64,000 nucleotides of DNA from Xiphydria camelus (GCA_963678675.1 OY783198.1:11108580-11172579), one strand, 5' to 3'; shown: positions 1-11,154, numbered from the stretch's first letter. A program made the numbers and translations. The notes: generated by a model not told the origin, from the letters alone.

Positions 1-325
1 TTTAACCAGGAGATTGATTTAGGTTGTAGAACTCAGACAATGTAAGATGTAGTTGCTGAAAACTATATTACAATTATTTACAGAGTCTTACGCACTAAAC
101 ATAACCATAAACCTACAGTTTAACACCTACCTAAATCAATACAATTGTCGTTAATTTGCGAAAGTTATTGACGCTCGGATGTATCTTAGTTAGGCTTATC
201 ACGATGTTTACAGCTCGGAGCCAACTAATGTACTGCCCTCTCCGTTGAGGAGTAACTCATGTGTTGGTCGCCCGATCGCTAGTGTCGCGCGACTAAGTTT
301 TGGCGCTAAGCGTTTAAAACTTACA
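1..325 (-). repeat. 3' LTR of the Ty3/gypsy element
   Basis: Direct repeat of 3774-4070 plus 10143-10170. Read on the minus strand the LTR starts TGTAAGTTTTAAACGC just after a purine run. The distal end may extend left of the window. Confidence 0.85.
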
Positions 326-338
326 CCCCCCCCTTTTT
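326..338 (-). other. Polypurine tract of the Ty3/gypsy element
   Basis: On the minus strand this reads AAAAAGGGGGGGG and abuts the TG start of the 3' LTR, where a plus-strand primer is expected. Confidence 0.7.
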
Positions 339-355
339 AGTCAGAGGGTGAAGCC

Positions 356-1374
356 CTATGTATAAGGAACTAATTTACTGGCATGGAACAAGTTTGATTC
401 GTTTTTCCTAGATCTACTGTCTATTAAATAAATCGTATCAGATATTTTATCTTTTATTCCGTAAGGTCCTGACCTTATTATATCTAATTTTTCTCTGTTC
501 AGTTTATTTCCGTGTTGAATATAAACTAAATCTCCAATTTTATAATCTATTTTTATTACATGTTTATCATAATAGGTTTTATTTTGAATGTGTACTTTTT
601 TTGAATTGTCTAACGCTAATTTTCTGTTGTCTTCTAAGTTGTTCATTTTATTATCTTTTAGATTATCTGGTATGAAAGTATTATCTATTCCTGTTAACAG
701 ATAGTTTGGAGTGAATCCTGTTGAACTGTGTATAGTATTATTATACTCTTTTGTGCATTCCTCTGCTATTTTTGTCCATGATTTTCCTTTATTATCATAA
801 ATTTTACATCTAATTCTATTTACTAATGTTTGATTTGTTCTTTCATTTAATCCGTTTGAGAAAGCACAATCTAATGCAGTGAAAATTAATGTTATGTTAT
901 TTTTGTTTGTGAATTGTTTGAATTGTGCAGAGTTTATTCCTGTATATTGATCTGTTAAAATGGTTTTAATTTTTCCATTTTTCTCTACTTTGCTTACTAA
1001 TTTTATAAAGTCTTTTGCGATCTGAGTTTTGGATGTGCTAATATAAGCAAATCTAGTGAAGTGATCTATAAGTAAATGCAAATATCTTTTTGTACTTTTT
1101 CCTTTAAGTCCTCCAATTGTGTCCAGCGACATTATTTCAAATGGTTTTTCAGCTGGACCTAACTGGGACAGTGGAGCTTTGAACCATCCTATTCTAGATT
1201 TGTTCTTAATGCATGTCTCGCAATTTCTACATATAGTTTTAATATGTTTGTACATATTTTTGAAATAAAATTTATGACATATAGTTAAAATTAGTTGTTT
1301 TGAGCCTATGTGTCCTTGTTCTATATGTACTTTCTTAATAATTGAGACACCGAAGTCTTCTGTTATCCATATTT
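356..1374 (-). pseudogene. Ty3/gypsy integrase domain
   Basis: The integrase inserts retrotransposon cDNA into the host chromosome. The frame is open from about 1374 down to the stop at 356, roughly 335 codons; an internal ATG at 1255 gives a 299-residue piece. An N-terminal HHCC zinc module is visible (HIEQGH, then CRNCETC). The DDE core shows SLDTIGG for the first Asp, TDQYTG for the second and ERTNQ for the Glu. A basic tail with GDLVYIQ and SGPYGI resembles the GPY/F module. It is separated from RNase H by a frameshift in a T-run at 1372-1379. The domain itself looks intact, although the polyprotein is not. Confidence 0.88.
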
Positions 1375-1379
1375 TTTTT

Positions 1380-2075
1380 GTTATTTATCAGTTTATAAAT
1401 GATTTCATCTTTAATTTCGCCCGACTTATCTATTTTAATTAATTTTTGATTTTCTCTAATCTCTTCAATTTGTAAAGTGTTTGCTGTCTTTATTGCGGAT
1501 TGATTATCTGGGCTTTCATGTGATTCCAGTACAGGGTTTCTTGATAAGCAATCAGCTTCTGTATTCTCTTTCCCTGGATTGTAGACAATATCGAAGTCAA
1601 ATTGAGATATGTAATTTAAAATTTCTATTAAATCTGGATCATTACTTTTTTTTATATTGAAGTTCTCTAATGGCCTATGATCTGTAAAAATGACAAACCT
1701 TTTCCCTATTAAATAATATTGCCAATAAAGAATTGCTTCTTTAATTGCTAGGCATTCTATGTATATAGCTTTTTTTGTTTTTTGTGTTTTGTTCAACTTT
1801 TTTGAGAAAAAGAATACTGTCTTTAAAGATTTATCCTCTTGGGGTTGTTTTAGTATTGCGCCCACTCCTTCTGCACTGGCATCTGTAAATAAATATATTG
1901 GTGCTTTTTCATCAAATATTGCCAGTGCTGGAGCTGTAGATAAGTATTCTTTTGTTTTTACAAAACTGTCATTACATCGTTTTGACCAATGAAATTCTAT
2001 ATTTTTTCTTAATAGGTTACGTAGTGGGTCCAGTAGTATCGTGTGTTGAGGTATATATTCTATAAGTAAAAATTT
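1380..2075 (-). pseudogene. Ty3/gypsy RNase H domain and RT thumb/connection
   Basis: The same open frame contains LFTDASAEGVGAIL, the first catalytic Asp block of a retroelement RNase H. It is followed by ECLAIKEAILYWQYYL, FTDHRPLE and the YNPGKENTEADCLSR block typical of Ty3/gypsy elements. The frame is shifted against both the upstream RT (about 2065-2085, in an A/T-rich run) and the downstream integrase (1372-1379). The role is removal of the RNA strand during reverse transcription. Confidence 0.87.
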
Positions 2076-2085
2076 ATTTTCCCTA

Positions 2086-2890
2086 GAAATTGTCTCACTT
2101 GTTTCCTTGTCTGAGGTATAGGGAATTTCTTTATTGCTACTAAGTTATCATTCATCGGTTTAATGTAATTGTTGCCAATTTTGTGACCTAGATATGTAAT
2201 TTCATTTAAAGCAAATTGACATTTTCTTTCATTTAGTTTAAATCCTTGATCCTTTAACGCTTTTAGAGTTTGTTCTACATGTTTAATGTGTTCTTCATAA
2301 GTTTTTGAATGTATTAGTATGTCGTCTATGTAGTTTACTGCAAATTTATCTAGTTCTTTCCTTCTTATGACACTAGACAGGATTCTTTGAAAAATTGCTG
2401 GCGCCGACTTCAGGCCATATGGGAGGCAATTCCACTGCTAATGACCATGATGTGTCACGAATGCTAATTTGTGTCTGTCCTTTTCGCGCACTGGTATCGA
2501 CCAGAAAGCCGAGTTTACATCAAGTTTTGTGAAGAACTTGCAATTTCTGGCACGCAGAGTCAGATCATCAATCCTAGGGAATGGTTGACTCTCTGGCATA
2601 ACAATTTTATTTAATTCTTTGAAGTCTATACAAAAGCGGGATCTTTTTCCTTCTTCTTTCTTGAAAACCATAGTGACTGGAGCTGCATATGGGCTACATG
2701 ATTCTTCAATTAATTTTGCTTTCAACAATTCACTTACTTGCTTTTCAATTTCCTCTTTGTCTTGGAATGAGCATCTGTAAGGCTTCTTAGAAATATATTT
2801 ATATTCTGTCAGTTTAATTGCGGCCTCATACCCTTTAATTTCTCCGATATCAAACTTTGATTTTGCAAAGATGTCATTATCTTTATCGTT
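2086..2890 (-). pseudogene. Ty3/gypsy reverse transcriptase domain
   Basis: A classic RT series is readable: SRFCIDFKELNKI, FFTKLDVNSAFW, LPYGLKSAPAIFQR, the catalytic YIDDILIHS and then YLGHKI. One in-frame TAG at about 2435-2437 sits where the family has a conserved Trp just before QWNCLPYG, so it looks like a single-base TGG to TAG change. The leader (PYRCSFQDKEEIEKQV) joins almost directly to gag-like sequence upstream, so the protease region appears to be missing. Confidence 0.9.
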
Positions 2891-3742
2891 TTTCTTAATG
2901 CTCATGTTTCCGAAATGCTTCAATTTAGACATTAAATCTTCCATAGTTAATATAGTTTTTCTCTCTAACCTACTCTGTATAAATTTTGGTAATTTAATTA
3001 CTATTAAATCAATCTGAGTGTTGAGAGTCATTTTATCGTTAACTTCTAATAGTAAGTTTCTTTTTCTTAATGCATATTCTAATAACGAACCATTCAAATA
3101 TTGATAATCGTATGCATATGCAATGTCAGACCAGGATTGCACCGAGAAGGTTTCTATAAACGCGTTATTCTAAGTTTCCCAATTATTGTTTAATGAATTT
3201 TGTTTTAGAGAGACATTAAACCAGTCTAGTGCTGATTTTTCTAAGAACAATCTTAAAGTTTCAGCGTATTTATTTTGATTTATTCCCACTCGGTTACACT
3301 CCCGAACAAACATCGATAGCCACGAGGTCGCTTTAAAATTTTCACCATTAAATGTCTCCAACACAATATCCTTAGCTAAACTACGACTGCTTTTCTCCAA
3401 GGTGCTAGTGTTAGTGGTATCGGCATGTGTGATAGTGACTTCTTCCAAATATTCGTCACCTAGCACGACATTTCCTTCTTCATCCAAATAAATACTTTGA
3501 AGTTCATCCGTCAGGGTCACTAACACATTTCTAAACTTATTTCTGGTTTTCAAACACTTAACTACATTTTTAACTACAGTTGTGTTGAAGAGTGAAGTAT
3601 GATATGCACTGGTTCTTTTGTCTTGCGAGAATAGAAAAACTTCCTCTTGGCCCTCCAGTTGAATGGTTTTCACTTTAACTACGGAGCTCTTCGAATCGGT
3701 ACCGGCTTCTGAGGTGAACTGGAACTTCGCTTTTACCCTCAT
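2890..3742 (-). pseudogene. Ty3/gypsy Gag-like region
   Basis: The first ATG of the element lies at 3742, close to the 5' LTR. The product (about 190 residues, then a second in-frame segment of ~90) has a capsid-like pattern: FNGENFKATSWLSMF, ETLRLFLEKSALDWF, then GSLLEYALRKRNLLLEV and IDLIVIKLP. The two segments are in the same frame and are parted by one TAG at about 3167-3169, again where a Trp codon is plausible. No CCHC knuckle follows, and the text runs into the RT leader. This suggests an internal deletion near 2900. Confidence 0.75.
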
Positions 3743-3773
3743 TGTATTGATTTGTAAATTTTGAAATCAGAAA

Positions 3774-4070
3774 TTTAACCAGGAGATTGATTTAGCTTGT
3801 AGAACTCAGACAATGTAAGATGTAGTTGCTGAAAACTATATTACAATTATTTACAGAGTCTTACGCACTAAACATAACCATAAACCTACAGTTTAACACC
3901 TACCTAAATCAATACAATTGTCGTTAATTTGCGAAAGTTATTGACGCTCGGATGTATCTTAGTTAGGCTTATCACGATGTTTACAGCTCGGAGCCAACTA
4001 ATGTACTGCCCTCTCCGTTGAGGAGTAACTCATGTGTTGGTCGCCCGATCGCTAGTGTCGCGCGACTAAG
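3774..4070 (-). repeat. 5' LTR, major part, interrupted by an insertion
   Basis: Repeats positions 1-297 almost exactly. It is cut after ACTAAG at 4070 by the 4071-10136 insertion and resumes at 10143. I saw no convincing primer-binding site between it and the gag ATG at 3742. Confidence 0.88.
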
Positions 4071-4285
4071 GGGCCGTCCATAACGGCGCACCGCACCTCG
4101 CACCGCACATCGCACCGCACATAGCCTCGCCCATAGCATGGAGCAGTGCTCATAGTGACGCCTCGCATCTAGCCTAGCCTTTCAGTCATACTAAAGTCAT
4201 TCTAACAGGAACTATAATCCACTTGTTTCTACCAAATTACAGAATCATCGTTCGGTTTAGAGTAAGTGACAGCAAAGCTACATAG

Positions 4286-4307
4286 GTGTGTGTGTGTGTG
4301 TGTGTGT
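4286..4307. repeat. (TG)n microsatellite
   Basis: About eleven TG units next to the MITE at 4305-4723. It is missing at the matching place in copy B. Confidence 0.9.
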
Positions 4308-4723
4308 ACCGGGTGTTCTCAAACCTTTGACCCAGAGGGGGGGGGGACCCTATGTTCATTAAAAAATTACGGACACAATGCAATTGATTTTATTCAAATC
4401 CGTTAAGAACTTGCGGCGAAATTAATTATTAAAAAGTAATTAATATTTTGAATTTATTCGGCATTGATGACGTCATATCAAGGCTCATGAAGATAATGTT
4501 TATAATAACGATAGCAAATGCGATTATCTTAATTGATATATTGATTAATTCATATATGACATCATCAATTCCGAATAAATTCAAAAGATTTATAACTGTT
4601 TAATAATTAATTTCTCCGTAAATTCTTAACGGATTTCAATAAAATCAATTGCATTATGTCCGTAATTTTTTAATGAATATAGGGTTTTTCTCTCTGGGTC
4701 AGAGGTTTAAAAACATCCTGTAT
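4305..4723. mobile_element. Palindromic MITE inside copy A
   Basis: Long inverted repeat. The left arm (GGGTGTTCTCAAACCTTTGA, then CCTATGTTCATTAAAAAATT) pairs with the right arm (AATTTTTTAATGAATATAGG, then GGGTCAGAGGTTTAAAAAC). Each arm is about 190 bp and a short centre carries TGATGACGTCAT. No coding capacity. Confidence 0.8.
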
Positions 4724-5389
4724 ATATTGAACTGTATTAAGCCATTGACCTTGAAATTTTTTAATCCTTTTTCTTTAATTTTTTAACCTTCCAGCGGAAG
4801 ATGAGATTTCACCTCCGTGAACTGTCTCTCATTCAGAAGTCAACGCTGTTACATGTAATCATAGCAAACTAAAAACAAATTATCAATTTTAGGGATATTT
4901 ATGAAGTAAATAGAATAATGTTTAATTGCAATCACTGAAATGAATGACCTACTATCGAAATAAGCAAAAACTACTCGATATCAGGCACTTATATGAAGGA
5001 GCAGCGAAAGTACAATTTATTACCCGACTACCGGGAGAGGTTCCATCATTTAACAACCGAAAAAAAATAAAAACGGCGGGTCCAACGGGCGTGGTGTAAA
5101 TAGAACACCCAGTCTAGCGACAGCGACACGCGTCGGGGTACCTCGAGTCGCAAGCGAAGAGCCACTCGACCGCGTGCTCAAATTTCAGAAGCCTCGCGGA
5201 AGGGCACGGAAACCCTCTGCCTTTCGCTCTCCTCGGACAAAGTGCAGACCCGCAATAAATTCAACTATTGCGGTGCACATGCACTTGTCCGGGGACGGCA
5301 CCAATCGGACGAAAAAACATTACCTGAATTTTTTCAGATTTTTTTCACGCGCCGTTAATGGTATAAATCGATTTGAAAAATAAATTTTA

Positions 5390-6195
5390 ACTTTAAAGTT
5401 TCAAGTACCTATACATGCAAATTTTTGTTTTTTCTCAATTTTTCAAAGAAAATATATAAAAATTTTTAAGTGACATTAAAAGGCATTTTCTTACAAGAAA
5501 GTGAAAAAAACACCAGAAAATATTTATTTCGCCAATGCGACAGTCGATTTTTCTTAAAAAAAATTCAGTACATTTGAAATCAATAAAAACTGTGTAGAAA
5601 AAAATGTGGTAGTGGAAGGGCCATTTCTTCATGAAGAAAAAAATACTTCTTAAGTTTTTGTCTTAAAAAAATTTTTTTTTTTCATCAGAAAATGTTTTTA
5701 TCCTTCTATGCATCTATGCATAGAAACAAAGAACATTTTCGGATTTTTGAAAAAATGTTTAAGAGAAAAAACTAAAAAGAATTCGTTTAAAAATCAGAAA
5801 ATGTTCTTTATCCTTCTATGCATAGATGCATAGAAGGATACATGACAGTCCGATTAAAAAAAATATTTTTAAGAGAAAAAACTTAAAGAATTTTTTTCTT
5901 CATGAAGAAATGACCCTCCCACTACCAAATTTTTTTCTGCACAGTTTTTATTGATTTCAAATGTACTGAATTTTTTAAGAAAAATCGAGATGTCGCATTG
6001 GCGAAATAAATATTTTCTAGTGTTTTTTTCACTTTTTTGTAAGAAAATGCCTTTTAATGTCACTTAAAATTTTTTGTATATTTTTTTTTTTTTAAAATTG
6101 AGAAAAAAACAAAAATTATCATGTATACAAAGTTGTTTATGAGATTAATAGTATACTTGAAAGTTTAAAGTTAAAATTTATTTTCAAATTGATGT
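5390..6195. repeat. AT-rich foldback (arms ~300 bp) in copy A
   Basis: The arm at about 5390-5660 (contains AAGGCATTTTCTTACAAG and GCCAATGCGACAGTC) is the inverse of about 5885-6195. The centre has repeated TATGCATCTATGCATAGAA motifs. Short ORFs here are by-products of AT-rich repeats. Confidence 0.82.
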
Positions 6196-6399
6196 ATACC
6201 ATTAACGGCGCCTGAAAAAAATCTAAAAAAAATTAGGTAATGCTTTTTCATCAAGTATGATTATGTAAATAAAAATCAGATTTTTTTGAGACCCTCATGA
6301 AAAAGGTGGCTGTCTGGACAGAGAATGCCCCATATGGTAATTTAGATTAGAAGAGTAGCAGAGTGCCTGTGCAATCTGGGGTCAAAGAAGGAGAAAAAA

Positions 6400-6650
6400 A
6401 GTTGAAGACCATCAAATGACACTCAACAATTAATTGATGAAAAAATAAAAAGAGGGCCAGCAGCTCGTATCCCTCCAATGAATATTAGAAACGACGAAGT
6501 AAGTCATTGAATAAAATACTCGTACGATTCCTCAAGACAAAGGTGCAAGTTTCCTACTTGCAAAGGGTTTACCCATTTCAAATGTGACAAATGTGGAGTG
6601 TTTTTGTGCCTCACAAAAGGCAAAAATTGTTTTAGATTAGGTATTTCATT
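6400..6650 (+). pseudogene. piggyBac-like transposase C-terminal tail, copy A
   Basis: In frame the sequence reads RPSNDTQQLIDEKI, then a stop (TGA) exactly where copy B has the Trp of SHWIKYS, then RCKFPTCKGFTHFKCDKC and LCLTKGKNCF. GRPS, a His-Trp step and a CxxC...CxxC...C cluster are features of the C-terminal zinc-binding domain of piggyBac-derived transposases. Nothing of the DDD catalytic core is visible upstream, so this is only the 3' end of a transposase gene. An AATAAA lies about 100 bp downstream (near 6763). Confidence 0.7.
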
Positions 6651-7275
6651 CTCAGTTTGTTCTGTAATGTTGCAAATATGCAACATAATTAGTTTTGTTA
6701 ACAGTTGCATGCTGTAGTTAATATGCGGTAATTTGTTTTTTGTTTCAATAGGCGTTAAAATTTAATAAACATTTTTAATAATATTTTTCACTAATCAGAT
6801 ATATAATCGAATACGAAAAATAATGTTTTCATTTATTTAAAAAAAATCATGCAATGATACGACGGAGCACTGGGAGATGTGCGATGTTCGAGGCTCGAAG
6901 AAATACCAAGCTCTATTTCTTGCGCGAGGGCGATGGTACCATGCCATGTGCGAGGCGAAGGGCCGTGCGCCGTTATGGACGGGCCCATCTCTTTCCACAC
7001 ACGCGCCTATTTACCTCGCCTGTACCAGGCTAAGGGCGGTGCGAGGTGCGGTGCGCCGTTGTGGACGCTCTATTCCTTGTGCGAGGGCGAAATGTGCGAG
7101 GCGAAGGGCCGTGCGCCGTTAGGGGCCGTCCATAACGGCGCACCGCACATCGCACCGCACATAGCCTCGCCCATAGCATGGAGCAGTGCTCATAGTGACG
7201 CCTCGCATCTAGCCTAGCCTTTCAGTCATACTAAAGTCATTCTAACAGGAACTATAATCCACTTGTCTCTAACAA

Positions 7276-7650
7276 ATGGGGGGGAAACCCTATGTTCATT
7301 AAAAAATTACGGACACGATGCAATTGATTTTATTGAAATCCGTTAAGAACTTGCGGCGAAATTAATTATTAAAAAGTAATTAATATTTTGAATTTATTCG
7401 GCATTGATGACGTCATATCAAGGCTCATGAGGATAATGTTTATATTAACGATAGCAAATGCGATTATCTTAATTGATATATGATATCATCAATTCCGAAT
7501 AAATTCAAAACATTTATAACTGTTTAATAATTAATTTCTCCGTAAATTCTTAACGGATTTCAATAAAATCAATTGCATTATGTCCGTAATTTTTTAATGA
7601 ATATAGGGTTTTTCTCTCTGGGTCAGAGGTTTAAAAACATCCTGTATATA
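7276..7650. mobile_element. Same palindromic MITE inside copy B, left end truncated
   Basis: Matches 4335-4723. The first ~30 bases of the left arm and the TG tract are absent, and a shorter TTGATATATGATATCATCAA centre shows a small deletion relative to copy A. Confidence 0.78.
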
Positions 7651-8324
7651 TTGAACTGTATTAAGCCATTGACCTTGAAATTTTTAAATCCTTTTTCTTT
7701 AATTTTTTAACCTTCCAGCGGAAGATGAGATTTCACCTCCGTGGACTCCTCCGTGTCTCTCATTCAGAAGTCAACGCTGTTACATGTAATCATAGCAAAC
7801 TAAAAACAAATTATCAATTTTAGGGATATTTATGAAGTAAATAGAATAATGTTTAATTGCAATCACTGAAATGAATGACCTACTATCGAAATAAGCAAAA
7901 ACTACTCGATATCAGGCACTTATGTGAAGGAGCAGCGAAAGTACAATTTATTACCCGACTACCGGGAGAGGTTCCATCATTTAACAACCGAAAAAAAATA
8001 AAAACGGCGGGTCCAACGGGCGTGGTGTAAATAGAATACCCAGTCTAGCGACAGCGACACGCGTCGGGGTACCTCGAGTCGCAAGCGAAGAGCCACTCGA
8101 CCGCGTGCTCAAATTTCAGGAGCCTCGCGGGAGGGCACGGAAACCCTCTGCCTTTCGCTCTCCTCGGACAAAGTGCAGACCCGCAATAAATTCAACTATT
8201 GCGGTGCACATGCACTTGTCCGGGGACGGCACCAATCGGACGAAAAAACATTACCTGAATCTTTTCAGATTTTTTTCACGCGCCGTTAATGGTATAAATC
8301 GATTTGAAAAATAAATTTTAACTT

Positions 8325-9130
8325 TAAAGAGTTTCAAGTACCTATACATGCAAATTTTTGTTTTTTCTCCATTTTTCAAAGAAAATATATAAAAATTGTT
8401 AAGTGACATTAAAAGGCATTTTTTTACAAGAAAGTGAAAAAAACACCAGAAAATATTTATTGCGCCAATGCGACAGTCGATTTTTCTTAAAAAAATTCAG
8501 TACATTTGAAATCAATAAAAACTGTGTAGAAAAAAATGTGGTAGTGGAAGGGCCATTTCTTCATGAAGAAAAAAATACTTCTTAAGTTTTTTGTCTTAAA
8601 AAATTTTTTTTTCATCAGAAAATGTTTTTTATCCTTCTATGCATCTATGCATAGAAACAAAGAACATTTTCGGATTTTTGAAAAAATGTTTAAGAGAAAA
8701 AACTAAAAAGAATTCGTTTAAAAATCAGAAAATTTTCTTTATCCGTCTATGCATAGATGCATAGAAGGATGCATGACAGTCCGATTAAAAGAAATATTTT
8801 TAAGAGAAAAAACTTAAAGAATTTTTTTCTTCATGAAGAAATGACCCTCCCACTACCAAATTTTTTTCTGCAGTTTTTATTGATTTCAAATGTACTGAAT
8901 TTTTTAAGAAAAATCGAGACTGTCGCATTGGCGATATAAATATTTTCTAGTGTTTTTTTCACTTTTTTGTAAGAAAATGCCTTTTAATGTCACTTAAAAT
9001 TTTTTGTATATTTTTTTTTGAAAAATTGAGAAAAAAACAAAAATTGTCATGTATACAAAGTTGTTTATGAGATTAATAGTATACTTGAAACTTTAAAGTT
9101 AAAATTTATTTTAAAATTGATGTATACCAT
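8325..9130. repeat. AT-rich foldback in copy B
   Basis: Same structure as 5390-6195, with arms at about 8325-8600 and 8820-9130. A third relative of the right arm occurs at 42323-42826. Confidence 0.82.
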
Positions 9131-9334
9131 TAACGGCGCCTGAAAAAAATCTAAAAAAAATTAGGTAATGCTTTTTCATCAAGTATGACTATGTAAATAA
9201 AAATCAGATTTTTTTGAGACCCTCATGAAAAAGGTGGCTGTCTTGACAGAGAATGCCCCCCACACACATGGTAATTTAGATTAGAAGAGTAGCAGAGTGC
9301 CTGTGCAATCTGGGGTCAAAGAAGGAGAAAAAAA

Positions 9335-9585
9335 GTGGAAGACCATCAAATGACACTCAACAATTAATTGATGAAAAAATTAAAAGAGGGCCAGCAGCTC
9401 GTATCCCTCCAATGAATATTAGAAACGACGAAGCAAGTCATTGGATAAAATACTCGTACGATTCCTCAAGACAAAGGTGCAAGTTTCCTACTTGTGCAAA
9501 GGGTTTACCCATTTCAAATGTGACAAATGTGGAGTGTTTTTGTGCCTCACAAAAGGCAAAAATTGTTTTAGATTAGGTATTTCAT
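9335..9585 (+). pseudogene. piggyBac-like transposase C-terminal tail, copy B
   Basis: Counterpart of 6400-6650. It keeps GRPSNDTQQLIDEKI and the Trp (SHWIKYS) lost in copy A, but a 2-base insertion after CKFPTC shifts the zinc-binding part out of frame. Each copy thus carries a different disabling change, as expected for independent decay after duplication. Confidence 0.7.
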
Positions 9586-10142
9586 TCTCAGTTTGTTCTG
9601 TAATGTTGCAAATATGCAACATAATTAGTTTTGTTAACAGTTGCATGCTGTAGTTAATATGCGGTAATTTGTTTTTTGTTTCAATAGGCGTTAAAATTTA
9701 ATAAACATTTTTAATAATATTTTTCACTAATCAGATATATAATCGAATACGAAAAATAATGTTTTCATTTATTTAAAAAAAATCATGCAATGATACGACG
9801 GAGCACTGGGAGATGTGCGATGCTCGAGGCTCGAAGAAATACCAAGCTCTATTTCTTGCGCGAGGGCGATGGTACCATGCCATGTGCGAGGCGAAGGGCC
9901 GTGCGCCGTTATGGACGGGCCCATCTCTTTCCACGCGCCTATTTACCTCGCCTGTACCAGGCTAAGTGCGGTGCGAGGGTCGGTGCGAGGTGCGGTGCGC
10001 CGTTATGGACGCCCACTTATGGACGGGCCCATCTCTTTCCACACACACACACACGCGCCTATTTACCTCGCTTGTACCAGGCTCTAAGTGCGGTGCGAGG
10101 GTCGGTGCGAGGTGCGGTGCGCCGTTATGGACGCCCACTAAG

Positions 10143-10170
10143 TTTTGGCGCTAAGCGTTTAAAACTTACA
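10143..10170 (-). repeat. 5' LTR, remaining end fragment
   Basis: TTTTGGCGCTAAGCGTTT and following bases match 298-325 and complete the LTR split at 4070. On the minus strand the LTR begins here with TGTAAG. Confidence 0.85.
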
Positions 10171-10669
10171 TTTATATACCTATATTTATTATACATATAT
10201 ATTTTGTACTTTTTTCGCAGTGTTTTAACATTCCATTGTCTTAAATAAACTAACTAGGAGTATTTTTACTGCGTAAAATGTAATATTGAGGGTGGATGTA
10301 CGTTTCGCAATTTTAAACGCTTTCAACTCGCCACTGGTTTCCAACAAATTATGCACTGCTATATACCATTTTATAGGTAATTTTATTGGCTTTCATTTTG
10401 GTCGCTTTCATTTTTTCAAAAAAAAATGAGCCATTTTTAAGATATTTGAGAAAAACTAAAAAAATGTACCTTTAGGGTAGTTTTGGGGTTGTTTGCACCC
10501 TCGGAAGGATGGGGACTTTTAGTATGTTAATCAGGGCCACAAAAGCTAAATAACCCCGCATAAATCAGCTTTAGGGCATTTTGTTTCACGAGCGATCTTA
10601 ATTGCACTGGCCTACACTGCCTGCGGGGTTTACTGTAATAATTCGGCAGTAATACTTTATTGTAAGGGA

Positions 10670-10830
10670 TATTATACAAAAGCTTTTAGTTTTAGTTATT
10701 TGAAATTATTTGTTAACTTCATTTGTATTGTATTTGTAACTTCAATCGAAGTGAGAAATACTACGTTCACATAATACAGTTTGTATTATGAACCCAGTAA
10801 ACTAAAACTGAAAGCTTTTATACATATAAC
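10670..10830. repeat. Small foldback element
   Basis: ACAAAAGCTTTTAGTTTTAG on the left is mirrored by CTAAAACTGAAAGCTTTTAT on the right, around an ATAATACAGTTTGTATTAT centre. Probably a MITE remnant. Confidence 0.55.
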
Positions 10831-10903
10831 ACTTAACTCTAATATTTTATTTTGACTTTGACTTAACTTAAGCTAATCAAATATTAGAGCTAATATTAGA
10901 GTA

Positions 10904-11154
10904 ATATCTAGGATGCCCGGGAAAAAGAGTATAAGTCAAGTCGCCTACCAAAACACTTCTACAATCCTACTCCTTCCTCTACTTTCCTAGAGATATTTGT
11001 GTGCTACATGCATTTAACGGTTCTCATGAGAAGTGTTATTTTCATTTTATACATTTTTTCAACAGTGTATTTCAATATAAACAAATAAAGGTGTGTTCTG
11101 AGCAATACCATTTTTTGACTTGTACCTACTCTTTTTCCCGAGCATCCTAGATAT
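10904..11154. mobile_element. MITE with CTAGGATGCCCGGG ends, copy 1
   Basis: Ends ATATCTAGGATGCCCGGG and (inverse) CTTTTTCCCGAGCATCCTAG form ~35-bp inverted repeats. A shorter copy is at 32950-33109, which lacks about 90 bp of the interior present here. Confidence 0.8.

Larger units (their letters stand above)
1..4070 (-). mobile_element. Ty3/gypsy LTR retrotransposon, degraded
   Basis: Two near-identical long terminal repeats (1-325, cut by the window edge, and 3774-4070 continued at 10143-10170) enclose a minus-strand gag-RT-RNase H-integrase series in the Ty3/gypsy order, with integrase last. No envelope ORF is present. The coding part is unusually short: gag runs directly into the RT leader, with no CCHC zinc knuckle and no protease active site visible. 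Two in-frame TAG codons (about 3167-3169 and 2435-2437) and two frameshifts (about 2065-2085 and the T-run at 1372-1379) break it, so it should be non-autonomous. The LTRs are almost identical, which suggests a fairly recent insertion. Confidence 0.9.
4071..7121. mobile_element. GC-ended ~3 kb transposon unit, copy A
   Basis: Starts GGGCCGTCCATAACGGCG after ACTAAG. It consists of a GC-rich iteron-like start (CACCGCAC repeats), a palindromic MITE, an AT-rich foldback, a piggyBac-like C-terminal coding scrap (about 6400-6650) and a GC-rich end made of GTGCGCCGTTATGGACG-type repeats. Copy B follows head to tail and is highly similar throughout. I cannot name the superfamily of the outer ends: the flanking repeat is 6 bp (ACTAAG), not the TTAA of piggyBac. 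Confidence 0.75.
7122..10136. mobile_element. GC-ended ~3 kb transposon unit, copy B
   Basis: A tandem repeat of 4071-7121 with scattered substitutions and indels. It ends GCGCCGTTATGGACGCCC at 10136, the approximate inverse of the start at 4071, and is followed by ACTAAG (10137-10142), the same six bases that precede copy A. The pair therefore sits in the LTR as one insertion. Confidence 0.75.

Noticed and set aside
6877..7217. Overlapping ORFs of 81 and 112 codons
   Set aside because: They come from GC-rich iteron repeats at the transposon junction and have repetitive, two-frame composition. Same for 9790-10248.
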